Below are positions 11,696-22,835 of a stretch of 64,000 nt of DNA, piece after piece. Each line of letters starts with the position of its first letter. Within the stretch, counting starts at the first letter, position 1. The DNA lies in NCBI GenBank assembly GCA_947359465.1, contig OX375875.1, forward strand, positions 12,155,538 to 12,219,537, in the 5' to 3' direction. A model generated the notes under the pieces. That model was not told the origin of the DNA, did not search any database, and saw only the letters and a list, made by a program, of their open reading frames with translations. Position numbers and translations under genes: made by a program. Origin of the DNA: Metellina segmentata. Its lineage: Eukaryota > Arthropoda > Arachnida > Araneae > Tetragnathidae.

Positions 11696-11825
11696 AAATA
11701 GAAACTCTTGGGAAAGAGACTAAGACTGTACACATTTTAACAAATCTGTTCGAGTTGGAAGATAGATATTACTGTGATGAACACAGAGGACGCAATAGTT
11801 TCTATATAAACTATGTAGAAACAAG
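11696..11825. other. Unassigned spacer
   Basis: Short spacer between family P and a Tc1 derivative. Nothing was recognised. Confidence 0.4.
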
Positions 11826-12309
11826 TATTTAGACACTGCAGAAATTCGGAGGATCCATCTTAGTGCGAGGTTGTGTTCTTGGTTAGAACTGCATTATGTA
11901 CCTCGACGTTCTGAATGACTTGGCCTTGCCTACACTATGGTAATACTACGGCGATGATGGTTTTTTCTTCCAACAGGATCGATCACCGTGTCATACTGCA
12001 AAACGTGTGTTCGACTGGTTTCCTGAGTATAAATTGCTTGACTGGAGTTTTAAAAGACCTGATCTCAATCCGATCGAACTCTTGTGGGACGAACCTAAGC
12101 GACGAGTACGACACGCCACGCACGTCCACCTTCACAATAATCTCTTCTCACAGCCTTTCAAAACGCATGGCGAGGTATTCCTGCCCAGACTTACAGAGAA
12201 CATATGCCTCGAAGTGTTTCAGCTACAATACAAGCAAAAGGAGGGTCTACCCGTTACTAAATATAATACCAAAGCACTTTTTCTCAAAAAAACCTGCAGT
12301 GTCAAAATA
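11826..12309 (+). mobile_element. Tc1-type transposon, internally deleted (484 bp)
   Basis: Inverted ends TATTTAGACACTGCAG (11826-11841) and CTGCAGTGTCAAAATA (12294-12309). The interior is only the C-terminal half of a Tc1 transposase in broken frames: GGSILV, then HYGNTTAMMV, then ...LNPIELLWDEPKRRVRHATH (third catalytic motif, ~12060-12120), then PAQTYRE and QAKGGSTRY before the stop. The left TIR joins directly to the ILVWG region, the same junction as in the copy at 2418, so this is a deletion-derivative subfamily. Confidence 0.85.
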
Positions 12310-13339
12310 TTGTTGTTCATATAGTGATATTTAGCTATTTCGATATACAGCAATGCGACGTTTATTTAATTACTTACCTACACATCTACCAACTTTCTGA
12401 TCATTGCCAAGACTGTGTGTCTCGATGTTTTATCTTCTTCCCTTCTCATGTCCAGTGAACCCCCTAGTATCCGTCCTCTCTGAATACATGTTGACTCCAT
12501 ATGAGGAACAGTGACATGAATCCTCGTAGATAGAGAGGACTGTTTATAAAAGTGAAAAAGGTACTCGAAAAACTGATTTGAACACATCTTCCGCGAACCT
12601 TAAATTGCAAGCAGTATCACTGAAAATACAACTGACCTAGTATGAGGAAAGTTAGCAACAGTGATCCCAAAGCCTTATCCTAACACCTTTACTCCAACTT
12701 CTCTCTTTGATAAAAGCAATCATTTGGTTCGCCAATCTTGTGTAATACCGTTCCCATTTCGTTCCAAAGCTAAAGCCTACTTTATCGGAACGGTGGCTGC
12801 CCTCCAAGCACCCCTGGCGGATTTGAAGGATTTGCCGGCCCGGGTCCGTTCAGTAGCCGGTTACTTCTAAAGAGGGATCGGAAGTTGGGAAAGTTTCTGA
12901 GATTTATAGGCAACTCACACTCGGTCGAGATACTTCGGTTTTCGAAGTTTGAGCAGGAAGCTGGTCAAAGTCGCGGATTTGATACGAAGTATCGTAGTAC
13001 GCCAGTTTGACCGTTTGATTCCATTTTATGGTTCATAGAAATTGTCAGTATTTGCGCAGTGAGAGGCTAATCTATTGTCTGATGGCATCATAGTGTGATG
13101 AGCGTGCCTACACTGCTCGAACTTTTGAATGAAAAGGAATAATATGGGGATGGAAGGAAGATTGTATTTTATTTTTCATTCAATTGATAGGAATTTGGGT
13201 CTATAGTAGAGCCTCGCCTATTGTCTGCAATTTAGGTGCATAGGCATCTATGCTCTTGGAAGTCTTTATTACATAAGAGTAATACATTGATTGCTTAAAA
13301 TGAATTCTAGCATTTTACTTAATACAATCTTTTTTCCAA
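12310..13339. other. Unassigned stretch with GC-richer patch
   Basis: No known gene. The patch at 12740-12860 is GC-richer than its surroundings and holds a small open frame (12661-12870, plus strand) ending in ALQAPLADLKDLPARVRSVA and a short GYF tail. I do not recognise it, and no splice sites are obvious. Confidence 0.35.
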
Positions 13340-13612
13340 GGCTAGAAGTGCAGTTAATAGAGTGGCGGAATAGCAACTGGATGATTGAAAGATCCGAACT
13401 CTATCCAACCAAACGTACTGTACAAGAGGGCTGGCACACATAACATTTGCCATATCCTGCCATAATATCCTGAGGTAATTTGCTATAATATCCTCAGGTT
13501 GACGTGGTCTGAAATTTTAAAGAAGGAGTGTCAGTTTTTGTGTTGACCTCGTCATCGGAACGTGGTTCAAATTACGAGGAGTTGTTCTTGAATATTTCCT
13601 TCTGGATTGATC
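13340..13612 (+). repeat. SINE family A, diverged copy
   Basis: The head is recognisable in AGTGCAGTTAATAGAGTGGC and AAGATCCGAACTCTATCCAA, then GTACAAGAGGGCTGGCAC. The body retains GGAACGTGGTTCAAATTACG and TGTTCTTGAAT. It lies head-to-tail with the next SINE. Confidence 0.6.
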
Positions 13613-13615
13613 CCG

Positions 13616-13930
13616 GGATAGCTCGGTTGGAAAAGTAACGGATTACCAACCGAACGTTTGCGAGTTCGAATCCAACTACAGATCTTTGTGTACAAAGGGG
13701 GGCTGGTGCATGTTAAGTCTGACATAGCTTCAAATGTCCTCACTTTGGCGTGCTGTGAAAGTTTGGAGAGTGGGTTGCCAGCTCACGCGTGAGCACGTCA
13801 TCTGACCTCGGTACAAAATTACGTGGTGTTGTCCTCGGATCAACCCATTAGGGATTGATCTCGAACAGTCACCAATAGCCCTTTGTGTTGCTCCAGTGCG
13901 ACGATGATTAAATTGCGTACCTACATATCG
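13616..13930 (+). repeat. SINE family A, well preserved copy
   Basis: The tRNA-like head has GATAGCTCGGTTGGAAAAG (A-box region) and GCGAGTTCGAATCCAAC (B box intact). The body has GCGTGCTGTGAAAGTTTGGA, GACCTCGGTACAAAATTACG, GTTGTCCTCGGATC and TTGTGTTGCTCCAGTGCGAC, ending in GATGATTAAATT. This is a good reference copy for the family. Confidence 0.85.
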
Positions 13931-14480
13931 TTGTTTATCGCGTTCCGTCGTCAATTGCACATTGTGTTACGCAAAGTGCAAATGTAAAAACAATTCCTTA
14001 CCTACCCATCGATATTTTCACAACTTTAATTTCCATGTTGACGATAAATTATGTTTATGGTGTCCATATTGATCATATCCACAAACATCAACAGTGTTTT
14101 GTGCGAGTAATGACTACCTTTAAAAGCTTAGAGCCATTTCTTGATTAACAAATTATTGTTTAATTCAAAAGATTTCAATAGTTCAGAATTTCTAAATGTA
14201 TGCAAAATTTTATTTATAGTACATTAAAACTTCTAATACAAACTAAACGAATTGGTAGAGAACGCAAAGTAATACCAATATCAAACAGTGGTGTACATCC
14301 GCAGGTACTGTCCGAATTTGCTAGAGGGTACACTGATGTAGAGACACGACAGACATCAAGTATGTGTGAGGACATTTCTATAACCCTAACTTTACAGTAT
14401 GGCAGTTGTACATTTAGTTTCGAGGTAGCTCACTGGCCAATTGTAGATTTCCTAACAGCATTCCTTGGAAAATTTAGGTG
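13931..14480. other. Unassigned stretch
   Basis: AT-rich. The open frame at 14200-14481 (93 aa) matches nothing I know and has no clear coding signature. Confidence 0.35.
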
Positions 14481-14710
14481 ACCCTTGTGTTCGGGTAACG
14501 GTCCGAGAACAAACCCGAAGACAACACCGCGTATTTTTGAACCACGTTCAAATGACGAGGAGAGCACCTGAGCTGGCACACTATTCTCGAAACTTCCACA
14601 CCACGCCAACGTGACAACATTTGAGGCCAGGGCAGATTTAACGTTCATCTGCCCTATTTCTACACGACAGTGTTTGGATTTCTTTGGTGACTCTTCCAAC
14701 CAGACTACAG
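14481..14710 (-). repeat. SINE family A, minus strand
   Basis: Complement of the family A body: ACAACACCGCGTATTTTTGAA, ACCTGAGCTGGCAC and CTTCCACACCACGCCAACGTG, ending near the head with TACACGACAGTG. The tRNA head is missing. Confidence 0.75.
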
Positions 14711-15061
14711 AGCCCCAAACATCATTATGTAAATACGGTTAAAGCCCTTGAGTGCCATGAGGTTTTTTCGTGGTGTAGTATAGTTTTTCCCCACAACATA
14801 CGAAAAAACCTAAATAATGATGTCTAATTTATGAGAAGAATCATAGGAAAGATTCTAGTGGTCAAAATCATCAAAACGGATAGAAGTCATGCAGGTTTTA
14901 TAATTGATATATGCGTGTGAGCTCCTCAGAAGGATAATTTCATACTCCCTACCTCCAATGATAGTTTGTTCAGGAAAAACCTTTCTTCAATTAACATACT
15001 TGAAACAAAGAACTAAGAGAACGTGTGCTAATTTTCAGTTCCAAAAATGGACTTTCATATA
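14711..15061. other. Unassigned stretch
   Basis: AT-rich; no gene or repeat was recognised. Confidence 0.4.
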
Positions 15062-16265
15062 CACTGAAGAGCCAAAATATTGTGAACACCTACTCAATAA
15101 CGCGTTGCGCGTCTCCTTTGGCCTGAAAAACAGCTGCAGCTCGCCTGGGCATAGATGCCACAAGTTCTTGGTACATGACTGGAGACAGGTTGTACCAAAT
15201 ATCTAAACAGCGGTCACTCAAAGTGGAGATATATGGACATGGTGGTATTTGAGCTATGAGCTTCCGCTCCATGACACCCCAAATATGCTCTGTCGGATTA
15301 AAATTCGGTGAGTTAGGTGGCCAGGATATTAAGTAGAATTCATCAGTATGTTCATCGAACCACTCCATTACAATCCGAGCCTTGTGACATGGGGATGTGT
15401 CCTGGAATATTCCATTTCCAGTTGGGAAGACAGACACCATGCAAGGGTGCAACTGATCCGCAATGATGTTCAGATAGTTCGCAGCGTTCATGGTATGTTA
15501 TACCACAACTAGGGGTGCCAGAGTCACCCATGAGAACGTCTCCTAAAGCATAATACCGCCCCCACCAGGCTGTGTATGATCTGCTGTACAAAAGGGGAGC
15601 AACTGTTCGCCTGGCAGACGGCGTACCCTGACATGACCATCGACGTGATGAATGAGAAACCGGGATTCATCTGACCAGGAAACTCTCTTCCACTCATCCA
15701 TGGTCCAGTCTCGATGTTCACGGACTCACTGTAAGCATAGTTGACGATGACACTTGGTCACAAGAGGCACACGAGTGGTATGATTACGTCCCATATACAA
15801 CAGTGTCCGCTGAACTGTGTGTTCCGAAACACTTGCGCTGGGACCTGTATTGTATTGGGCTGTCAGCTGAGCCATTGTCTCGCGCCGATTTTGCTTTACC
15901 AAGCGGGTCAGTCTCCAACGTCCTTTTTCTTTGATGACGCGTGGACGACCAACACCTTGACGTCTACCGCTGGTGACACCGTCATTTATCCAATTTACAT
16001 GAATACTAACAACGTCAGATCGTGAACCAGTCGTGCAGTTTCGGTAATACTGGTTCCGAGTCTTCGGGCCATTACCATCTGCACTATCAAATTCGCTTAG
16101 ATCAGCAGTCTTTCCCATCACTCGCAAAAGTAAGTGGACGAATGATTACTTACCTTCTCCAGCAGCAGTTAAATACCATTCTAACTTAATCACGCGCCCT
16201 AAACGGCATCCAGACGAGTACATTGAAAAATGTGTGGATGTTCATATTGTTTTGGTTCGTCAGTG
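15062..16265 (-). mobile_element. Tc1-type transposon with DD36E-like spacing, decayed
   Basis: A 1204-bp element flanked by TA (15060-15061 and 16266-16267), with ~27-bp inverted ends starting CACTGA(A/C)GA(G/A)CCAAAA. On the minus strand: a paired-type helix-turn-helix region (15726-16127, with GVGRPRVIKEKGRWRLTRLV and SEHTVQRTLLYMGR), then KRVSWSDESRFLIHHVDGHV (first Asp, ~15640-15700). Then GGGGIML, a TAG in place of the usual Trp, and ETFSWV. After a frameshift near 15490 come GIFQDTSPCHKAR (second Asp) and PNSPNFNPTEHIWGVMERK (Glu), then a C-terminal ASMPRRAAAVFQAKGDAQR. I count 36 residues between the second Asp and the Glu, against 34 in classic Tc1. All three acidic residues remain, but the frameshift and stop make it inactive. 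Confidence 0.93.
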
Positions 16266-17211
16266 TAAGTCGATGCTAAGTAAATGGAAAATATCTAAAT
16301 GACTGATATCACATAAAGGTAATAGAACATGATAGGACAGTAGAATAAACATATGTTTTGCTCTATAAAGGCAAGAACTAATATTTTGCTTAGTGAAAAA
16401 TTGTTGCGATTACGAATTGGCCGCATTTTTTAATTAATTTTAATTTAAAAGCACATCGTTACTACTAAGGGCACCAATCTGCAATTTGAAGATTATTTTC
16501 AGACTGCCTTTTTCGAGTCACCATAACATGTTTTATGCCACGAAAAGCGCTGTGGAAATGCCAAACAATTACCTTCGAGTAGTGACTCGATTTTCCCAAA
16601 AGCATCAAAACTTCGAACGGATATTTGTCGAAACATGAATTTTGCATATTTGTACCTTTAGCGTGGTATTTCATACTAAAGTGAAATCAGAGACTTATAG
16701 TTAAAGCAGTGAATGAGACCGCGTAATCAATTGTATAATGAACTGCAAAATATTTCATAATTAAACTCTGAATACCAAAAGTTTCGCACATGCATGGTAT
16801 TCAGAAGTGTTGTTCTCATCACTATGCGTGCCATCGCAATTATGTGGATCCACGCATTCGGATTTCAGAATTTCCGAAATCAGCAATTCGTAATTAATTA
16901 TGAAAATACGGTTGCACACGAATTGTTCGAGTTTTCTAGAACGCAGAATTCTACATTATTAACTACATGTTGGTGGTTTCAACTACTATAGGCTATTTCT
17001 GTAGAATTACCGTAGGTGGTAGTAGTGTTTTTGCAGAGAAACATCTTTTATGTGCATATTCTGAATCTGAGATCACTAGACTTGATTTTGTATCCGTTTC
17101 AGCACTTCGCCAACACAAATTCCAGAGTATATTCCAAATCAAATATGATAGGTCATTGGTCAAAAACAATTAAATTAAATGCCAAACGTTACCAAAATGG
17201 TGATTATATAT
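16266..17211. other. Unassigned stretch
   Basis: A minus-strand open frame at 16465-16674 (69 aa, with VIVWHFHSAFRGIKHVMVTR) has a protein-like composition, but I recognise no family. No other feature is seen. Confidence 0.35.
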
Positions 17212-17233
17212 ACACTACCCTACAATAATGGCT
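17212..17233. mobile_element. Solo terminal repeat of a Tc1-type element
   Basis: The 21 bases starting TACACTACCCTACAATAATG are identical to the left end of the Tc1 derivative at 43188. No partner end or transposase is adjacent. Confidence 0.6.
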
Positions 17234-18299
17234 ATATATATACCAAGATTACTAGATGTAATATTGGTCTCTTTCATTGTTTCATTAGAATATACTTTTA
17301 CAAATCATTTCATCAACTAAAAATTGGGAAAGAGTTTTTTGCACTAACAGTATAAAAAATCATCATAATTTAATACTTTATTATAATTTAGTTAGAATAC
17401 TAAATATTCTATTCTTTATACCATAATTGCGAAGTCTCATATGAACAGTTAATAGTTTTATTTAATGCTTACATAGCATAACTCAGACGTTATAAAACAG
17501 AGAAAGGTAAAGTATTTAACAAATAACCTATTTTATTATCTGCTTATTTATAGCTAAAAAGTGAAACTTTATTATAAAAATAGAGGATGTGTTAACAAAC
17601 TCGTTAAGGATAACAAATGTTTTTAACTAAATTTGTATGCTGAATGAAATTTTTTTAAAATGCTTCGAATTAACTAAAATCTATACAGTCAGGATTAAAA
17701 ACAGTTTTAAAGGAAACACGAGTAAAACAGATCAATAAAATTTATTTCTGTACCTGGAATTTGTAATAAAAAAAAGATAGTTAATTAAACTATTTTAGGG
17801 AATATACAACAAAAGTTGATCATTACTTTATGAGAAGTGGAAATGATATTTTTTTCAAAGTTATATTATCTGAAGTATTAATTATTATTCAATATTTCGA
17901 GTTTATCTTAAATTAATTTAAATTGTTTAATTAGAATCTAGTTTTTTTCAATCGTCTTTCATTTAATTTTAATACTTTAATTGAACGTTATTTATGAAAA
18001 ATAGATATCTTCTTAGTTCGCTTACGAACAAATTGGTTTGGATATTGTTAATGTATTCAATTATGTTGGATAAATCCATTTTCAAATAATATTTTCAGAT
18101 GGAATATGCAAAATGTTGTACAATGAGCTACATATACTTGTTTCCTGTGAATCAATATAACCATACTATAGTTTGAATCTATGAAATGAAAGTATGGTTA
18201 GTGTGGTTTTCTCTCGCTGATTATGGTACATCTCAAACACGTTTAGGTATAACAAGACTAATTCATAATGCATATTTATCTTGGGACAGGAGAAATTTG
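17234..18299. other. AT-rich stretch
   Basis: Strongly AT-rich; nothing recognised. Confidence 0.5.
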
Positions 18300-18475
18300 C
18301 TGGAGGAATGATGACGAGATTAAGATCTTGTCATGAACATTTCTTCTTGAACGCCACATGATCTTTCTTCTAATGATGAGAGACGAAGAGATCTCGATGG
18401 GCAAGATATCTCATTCATTAGGATCGTGTCAGTTTTGCTAATGACACTATATATACAAGGAGGGTTTTATATAGG
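18300..18475 (+). repeat. Palindrome-rich repeat family P
   Basis: GACGAGATTAAGATCTTGTC, AGACGAAGAGATCTCGATGG and GCAAGATATCTCATTCATTA, followed by GTCAGTTTTGCTAATGAC and AAGGAGGGTTTTAT, match the order of landmarks in the other P copies. Confidence 0.6.
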
Positions 18476-18570
18476 TCACAGGTGTTCACTCCAGACGTAC
18501 AAACATCCACGACTTACACCGGACTCGAACCAAAATATAGGAACCAGAATCCTGACCACCTGTCCGATCA
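18476..18570 (-). repeat. SINE-like tRNA head fragment
   Basis: The minus strand shows a B-box-like GGTTCGAGTCCGG, then GTGGATGTTTGTACGTCTGG, as in the head of the copy at 40940-41275. Only the head region is present. Confidence 0.5.
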
Positions 18571-18929
18571 CATAGTTCAATATAATTTTCGCTGGATTTA
18601 TAGTTCATGTTCATCTCCTCATTCAGCTCCATTTTAAAGTATAGTTAATAGTTTTTCAGTAAATTTTAGCTCATGCTTCTTTCTCGTTCAAGTTCATTTC
18701 ACGATATAGTTTTCACTAAATTTAAAGTTATTTATCTTCTCTACAATAAATCAACCATTTGCACCGGGGCCTTTGAGTAGAAATAAATTGATCTCTCAAC
18801 CCCATTAGTTCCCAGAACATTCCTCCTTGCGCACGCCATCTGAGAAGGATTCTATCATCCTTAAAACTGACGTCTTTTATTATCTCGCCCTGCACCCCAC
18901 AGTGTTCCTCCCACTTCGAAATACCCCTC
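18571..18929. other. Unassigned stretch
   Basis: No gene or repeat was recognised. Confidence 0.35.
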
Positions 18930-20885
18930 TTCAGCTTAACTGTTATCCATCACACGGCCATTGTTCCGCGCCGAAGTAAATGGGGGACGCTTTCAAAGCC
19001 TTTGGAAAACACACCACTTCCAGGAGGAATTCCCCCCTCCAAATATATTGTTTTGTCTCCAAGTCTACACTTAGAGATTCTTATCAGACGTCACCCTGTG
19101 GATTTGGGTAAAGTCGATGGGATTTTCCACTCCTTTCGAATGCACTCTGTCTTGCGGATAATTTATTCTCTGAATACGATATGGTTGGTTTTAACTATTG
19201 TAAGGAAGAGGTTCGTTTATTTTGACGACGGGAGGGATTTAAAGTGATCATTTGTCTCTGATTTCGTACAAAAACTTGTCGAGTTTGAAACGGGGCCTCG
19301 TGTAATGGACCTGGGGCATTTTTTAAATAATCTCAAAGTTTAAATTGTTCTTATTAAAAAAGCAAGCATGTTTCTTTCGGTCGTAAAGTTCGACAAAATT
19401 GATTTCAAAAGCAATATGTACTACATTGTGGAAGAAGTTAAATGCAATAAAATACTTCTTACAGGTTTAGTTAAAAAAAATTTTTTATGAAAGACTGTGC
19501 GTTTATTCTGTTCCTCTCTAAAACACTCAAAACTGTGAACAGTATTTGACTCTAATTTTGTAGACTCGTCAAATTTAGAATGGGGCTTGGGTAATGGACA
19601 TTGGAACCTATTTTGAAATAATATCCAAAAAAAGGACCAGCGAACAAAAATCTTTACAATTTTCGTTTATATTTTTTTATACATATAAATAAATATTTAT
19701 ACAATTCTGTTTAAAGTTATATTTATTTATGTAGATACGTTGAATAGAAGTACTTTAAATAGTTTTTTGAAGAATACCTCTACCTTTATGCTTTAAACCT
19801 CGATTCGAAGTATAAAAAACTTAGTTTACAAGTGTAACAAACCCTATAATATATTTTTTCACTGGCATTTTTTTTCCTATCTGCTCAGAAAATTTCACTT
19901 TAATTGTTAAAAAGGTAAAAAATCGTTCATTTTTCAAAAAAAATGTGAAGAAAAAAACAAATCTCAAACTTCAAATTTTAAGTTTTTTAAAAATCCCTGT
20001 TTTAAAGTGTTTAAAAACGTCTTCATAACTTGTGTAAAAAAATTCAAATCAATGCACATAAAATATTTCGAGAAAAAGTTCTTTAAAATCTGACCACTTA
20101 AACATTATATAGATAGAACTGCACTGGTTCCCTTAAACTCTCCTTGTTGTTTATTTTGGTCGTCACGTTCGACAAACTTCAATTCAAAATAAAAATGTAC
20201 CGCATTGTGGGGCAAGTTTAAAGCACAGTTAACTACTTCTAACATGTATAGTTTAAAGTCTTGACATTTTTGGTTTTAACCCTTCCAGATGAAAGAGGTT
20301 CGTGTTTCTTGACGAAGGAAGGGATTTGAAGTAATGATTTTTCTTTCATTTTGTGCAGACTTGTCGAATACGGAACTAGGCTTGTGTATTAGTCTTTGAA
20401 ATTTTTTCGTAATAATCTCCAAGGTTTAAGGTGTATTTATACTTGTTGAAAAAGTAAATATTTTTCTTTCAATCCTTAAGTTCGACAAACTATTTATTTA
20501 AAAACGAAATCTGCCGCATTCTGGCGAAAAGTAGTCAAGTACATAAAGTCGGTCTAGTTTTTTTTTGCATATAAAGGATGTTAGTTTTTTCCGTTCCTTT
20601 TAAAGGCATTCCATTTAATGTATAATTTCTTCTCTTGATCTGAAATGCACGGCTCAAACCCATTCATGGGAAAAGAGGTTGGCCGATTTTAACGAATGGA
20701 GTGATTTAAAGTCAGGATTTGTCTAATTTTGTACAGACTCGTCGAGTTCGTAACGGGGCTTGTGCATTGAAGCTGGATAATTTTTTTAAGTAATCTCTAA
20801 GGTTAAGTTGTATTTATCCTAGTTGAAAAGATAAATATTTTTATTTTGGTAGTCCTAAGTGATAAACTATTTATTTTAACTGACC
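18930..20885. repeat. Degenerate long repeat family Q
   Basis: Several diverged partial units share, in order: GAGGTTCGT(T/G)T(A/T)TTTTGACGA, GG(A/G)AGGGATTT(A/G)AAGT, TTTTGT(A/G)CAGACT(T/C)GTCGA, ACGGGGCTTGTG(T/C)A, AATAATCTC(A/C)AA and AAGTTCGACAAA(A/C)T. Clear starts are at about 19210, 19550, 20290 and 20680; the last two are ~390 bp apart. The segment 18930-19240 recurs at 24360-24670. No coding frame or terminal structure was identified. Confidence 0.6.
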
Positions 20886-21090
20886 TGGTGGATGCCTTGT
20901 CGAGGTATCTAACCAATTACCAAAACCATATGCAGATCTTGAAGGACGAGATATACAGACCAGATATCTGTCTCGTCAGCGTGACAATATAGATAATATT
21001 CTGATGATGATATTACCGATATATCTAGTCATTAGTATAAATGGTCAGATTGTGATAAACGAGATATCTCTCCTGGACCATTTGCAGAGT
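20886..21090 (+). repeat. Palindrome-rich repeat family P
   Basis: AGATCTTGAAGGACGAGATAT, CAGATATCTGTCTCGTC, CATTAGTATAAATGGTCAGA and AAACGAGATATCTCTCCTGG show the palindrome-and-linker pattern. Confidence 0.6.
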
Positions 21091-21284
21091 AAAAAATAAA
21101 ATGTGCCCCATGATGGCAAATAAGTTTAAAGTAGTAAAATTCATCAAACCGTTATGGTGTAGGTTTTATTATATGAATATCTGTTCGTTTTTTTTTAATG
21201 CATATTTTAAATAAGAATTATATGAATGGAATATGAGAATGCTGCATTTTTCCTGACGAATAAATTTAAAAGCAATCCTTCACG

Positions 21285-21495
21285 TGGTTTCGACAAGGTA
21301 TCTCATCCTACAAGATCTGATCAAATTTTGTAATGATGAGATATTTCGTTATCATTATGTTGCCAAATTTTGTATAATCAAGAGATCAATGTCCGGTGTT
21401 TTTTTCTGATAGAGATATATATATATCATCATCATGTACTGGAGAGGGACTGGTACTCATGCACTACCGAGAGAACCATCACAGGAGGGTTAAAT
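21285..21495. repeat. Palindrome-rich repeat family P, diverged
   Basis: GGTTTCGACAAGGTATCTCAT, AAGATCTGATCAAATTTTG and GATGAGATATTTCGTTATCA are followed by an AGGAGGGTTAAA end. Confidence 0.5.
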
Positions 21496-21689
21496 TTCAG
21501 AGTACAACTATTATTTTTCTTTTATTTAAGTACTTAGTGTGCTTTTCACTTCTATCTCTGTAAACCGTACCTTGTGTTTATGTCCGTTACTGAACGTCGT
21601 TTGTGTTTCGTATAGCTTGGCCAAATATGAACTGTAAAGCTCTAAAACAGGGTAATGGGTAATTTTTAATTACTGGGCGTGCGTACCGG

Positions 21690-21895
21690 TGTAATAATCG
21701 TCGCTCCAGTTTGTCTCTCAAGAGCTCGATCGCATTGAGAACGGGTCTTTGGACAGGCCACAGTCAAGGAAAATTCACCTTATTTTCAAAAACTAGTCCA
21801 GCACACGTTTTGTAGTATGACATGGAGCTCCATCCTGTTGGAACAAGCAAACATCGTCACCGTAGCATTGCCATAGTGTAGGCTGTGATGTAATA
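21690..21895 (-). mobile_element. Tc1-type transposase fragment
   Basis: The minus strand reads PTLWQCYGDDVCLFQQDGAP then CHTTKRVLD, the second catalytic Asp region of Tc1, followed by a decayed stretch toward the third motif. It resembles the 2418 and 11826 elements. No terminal repeats are visible. Confidence 0.75.
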
Positions 21896-22258
21896 ACTAT
21901 TGCCTAGCGTCCAAAGTTCGTACTTCATAAGGTTCCATGTTCAAATCAAATTTAAGTCCAATTCCAGTTCTATTTTAACATCTATTTATTAACAAAGACA
22001 GTACACTAACACGATGACAATGAAACAAAGAGAATGGTTAGGTCCATTTCAATGTAGTCTTTCTTCGACCACGTTCCAAATCAATCTGGCGAATTCCCCA
22101 TCGGGTAGGGAAGATGCGCTTTTCAAATTCATTTTCATAGGGATTAGCACAATATCGGTAGCTAAGTTTACACATAAGCAAATCCGAATAATCCAGAATA
22201 TCGAGATACACGTTAGCATCATAGTGCCAGGTACATAAAGCAATGGTCCAGTCTTAAC
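21896..22258. other. Unassigned spacer
   Basis: No gene or repeat was recognised. Confidence 0.35.
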
Positions 22259-22632
22259 TAGGAATGCGACATCGACAGCATAACATCGATGTTCAAAATT
22301 AAAATATCGATGTTGATAATACATCGCCCCAAAAACATCGATGTTTTTAAAATTCAGTGCATTCAAACTTTTTCCCCCATTTCTTAAAATTGGTTTAGAA
22401 ACTATTGATGCGACATCCACAGCAAAACTTCGATGTTTTGAGACATCGATGTTCAAAATTAAAACATCGATGTTGATAATACATCGCCCCAAAACCAACG
22501 ATGTTTTTAAAATTCAGTGTATTTAAACTTTTCCCCCTATTTCTTAAATTTGGTTTAGCAACTAGTGATGCGACATCGGCTCTTATACATCGATGTTTTA
22601 TATAAAACATCGACATCGATGTCGCATCCCTA
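22259..22632. mobile_element. Non-autonomous DNA transposon with CATCGATG palindromes
   Basis: The ends TAGGAATGCGACATCGA and TCGATGTCGCATCCCTA are near-perfect inverted repeats. The interior contains a ~160-bp unit repeated twice (CATCGATGTTCAAAATT at 22284 and 22444), each carrying several ACATCGATGT palindromes. The termini recall the hAT (C/T)AGGG type, but I could not find an 8-bp target duplication, so the superfamily is open. No coding capacity. Confidence 0.65.
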
Positions 22633-22754
22633 CTTTTCAGATCCTTCACCTTTTGCCACTTTGGTCTAAAAGTATGTTCAATTTGCTGACTATAAAAATT
22701 ATGCTACTTGGTTATTTTTCAAATTTTTATTAACGGTACTTTTTTCATTTAAAA

Positions 22755-22835
22755 ATAAAACATCGACAAAGTAAAAACATCGACAAGTATAAACATCGAT
22801 GTTACAAAAACATCGACTCCAATACATCGATGTTT
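22755..22835. repeat. Additional AACATCGA / ATCGAT cluster
   Basis: Five ACATCGA motifs in about 80 bp, several as full ACATCGATGT palindromes, continuing the pattern of the adjacent element outside its visible terminal repeats. Confidence 0.7.

Noticed and set aside
15741..16025. 94-codon plus-strand frame
   Set aside because: It is antisense to the transposase helix-turn-helix region of the Tc1-type element.
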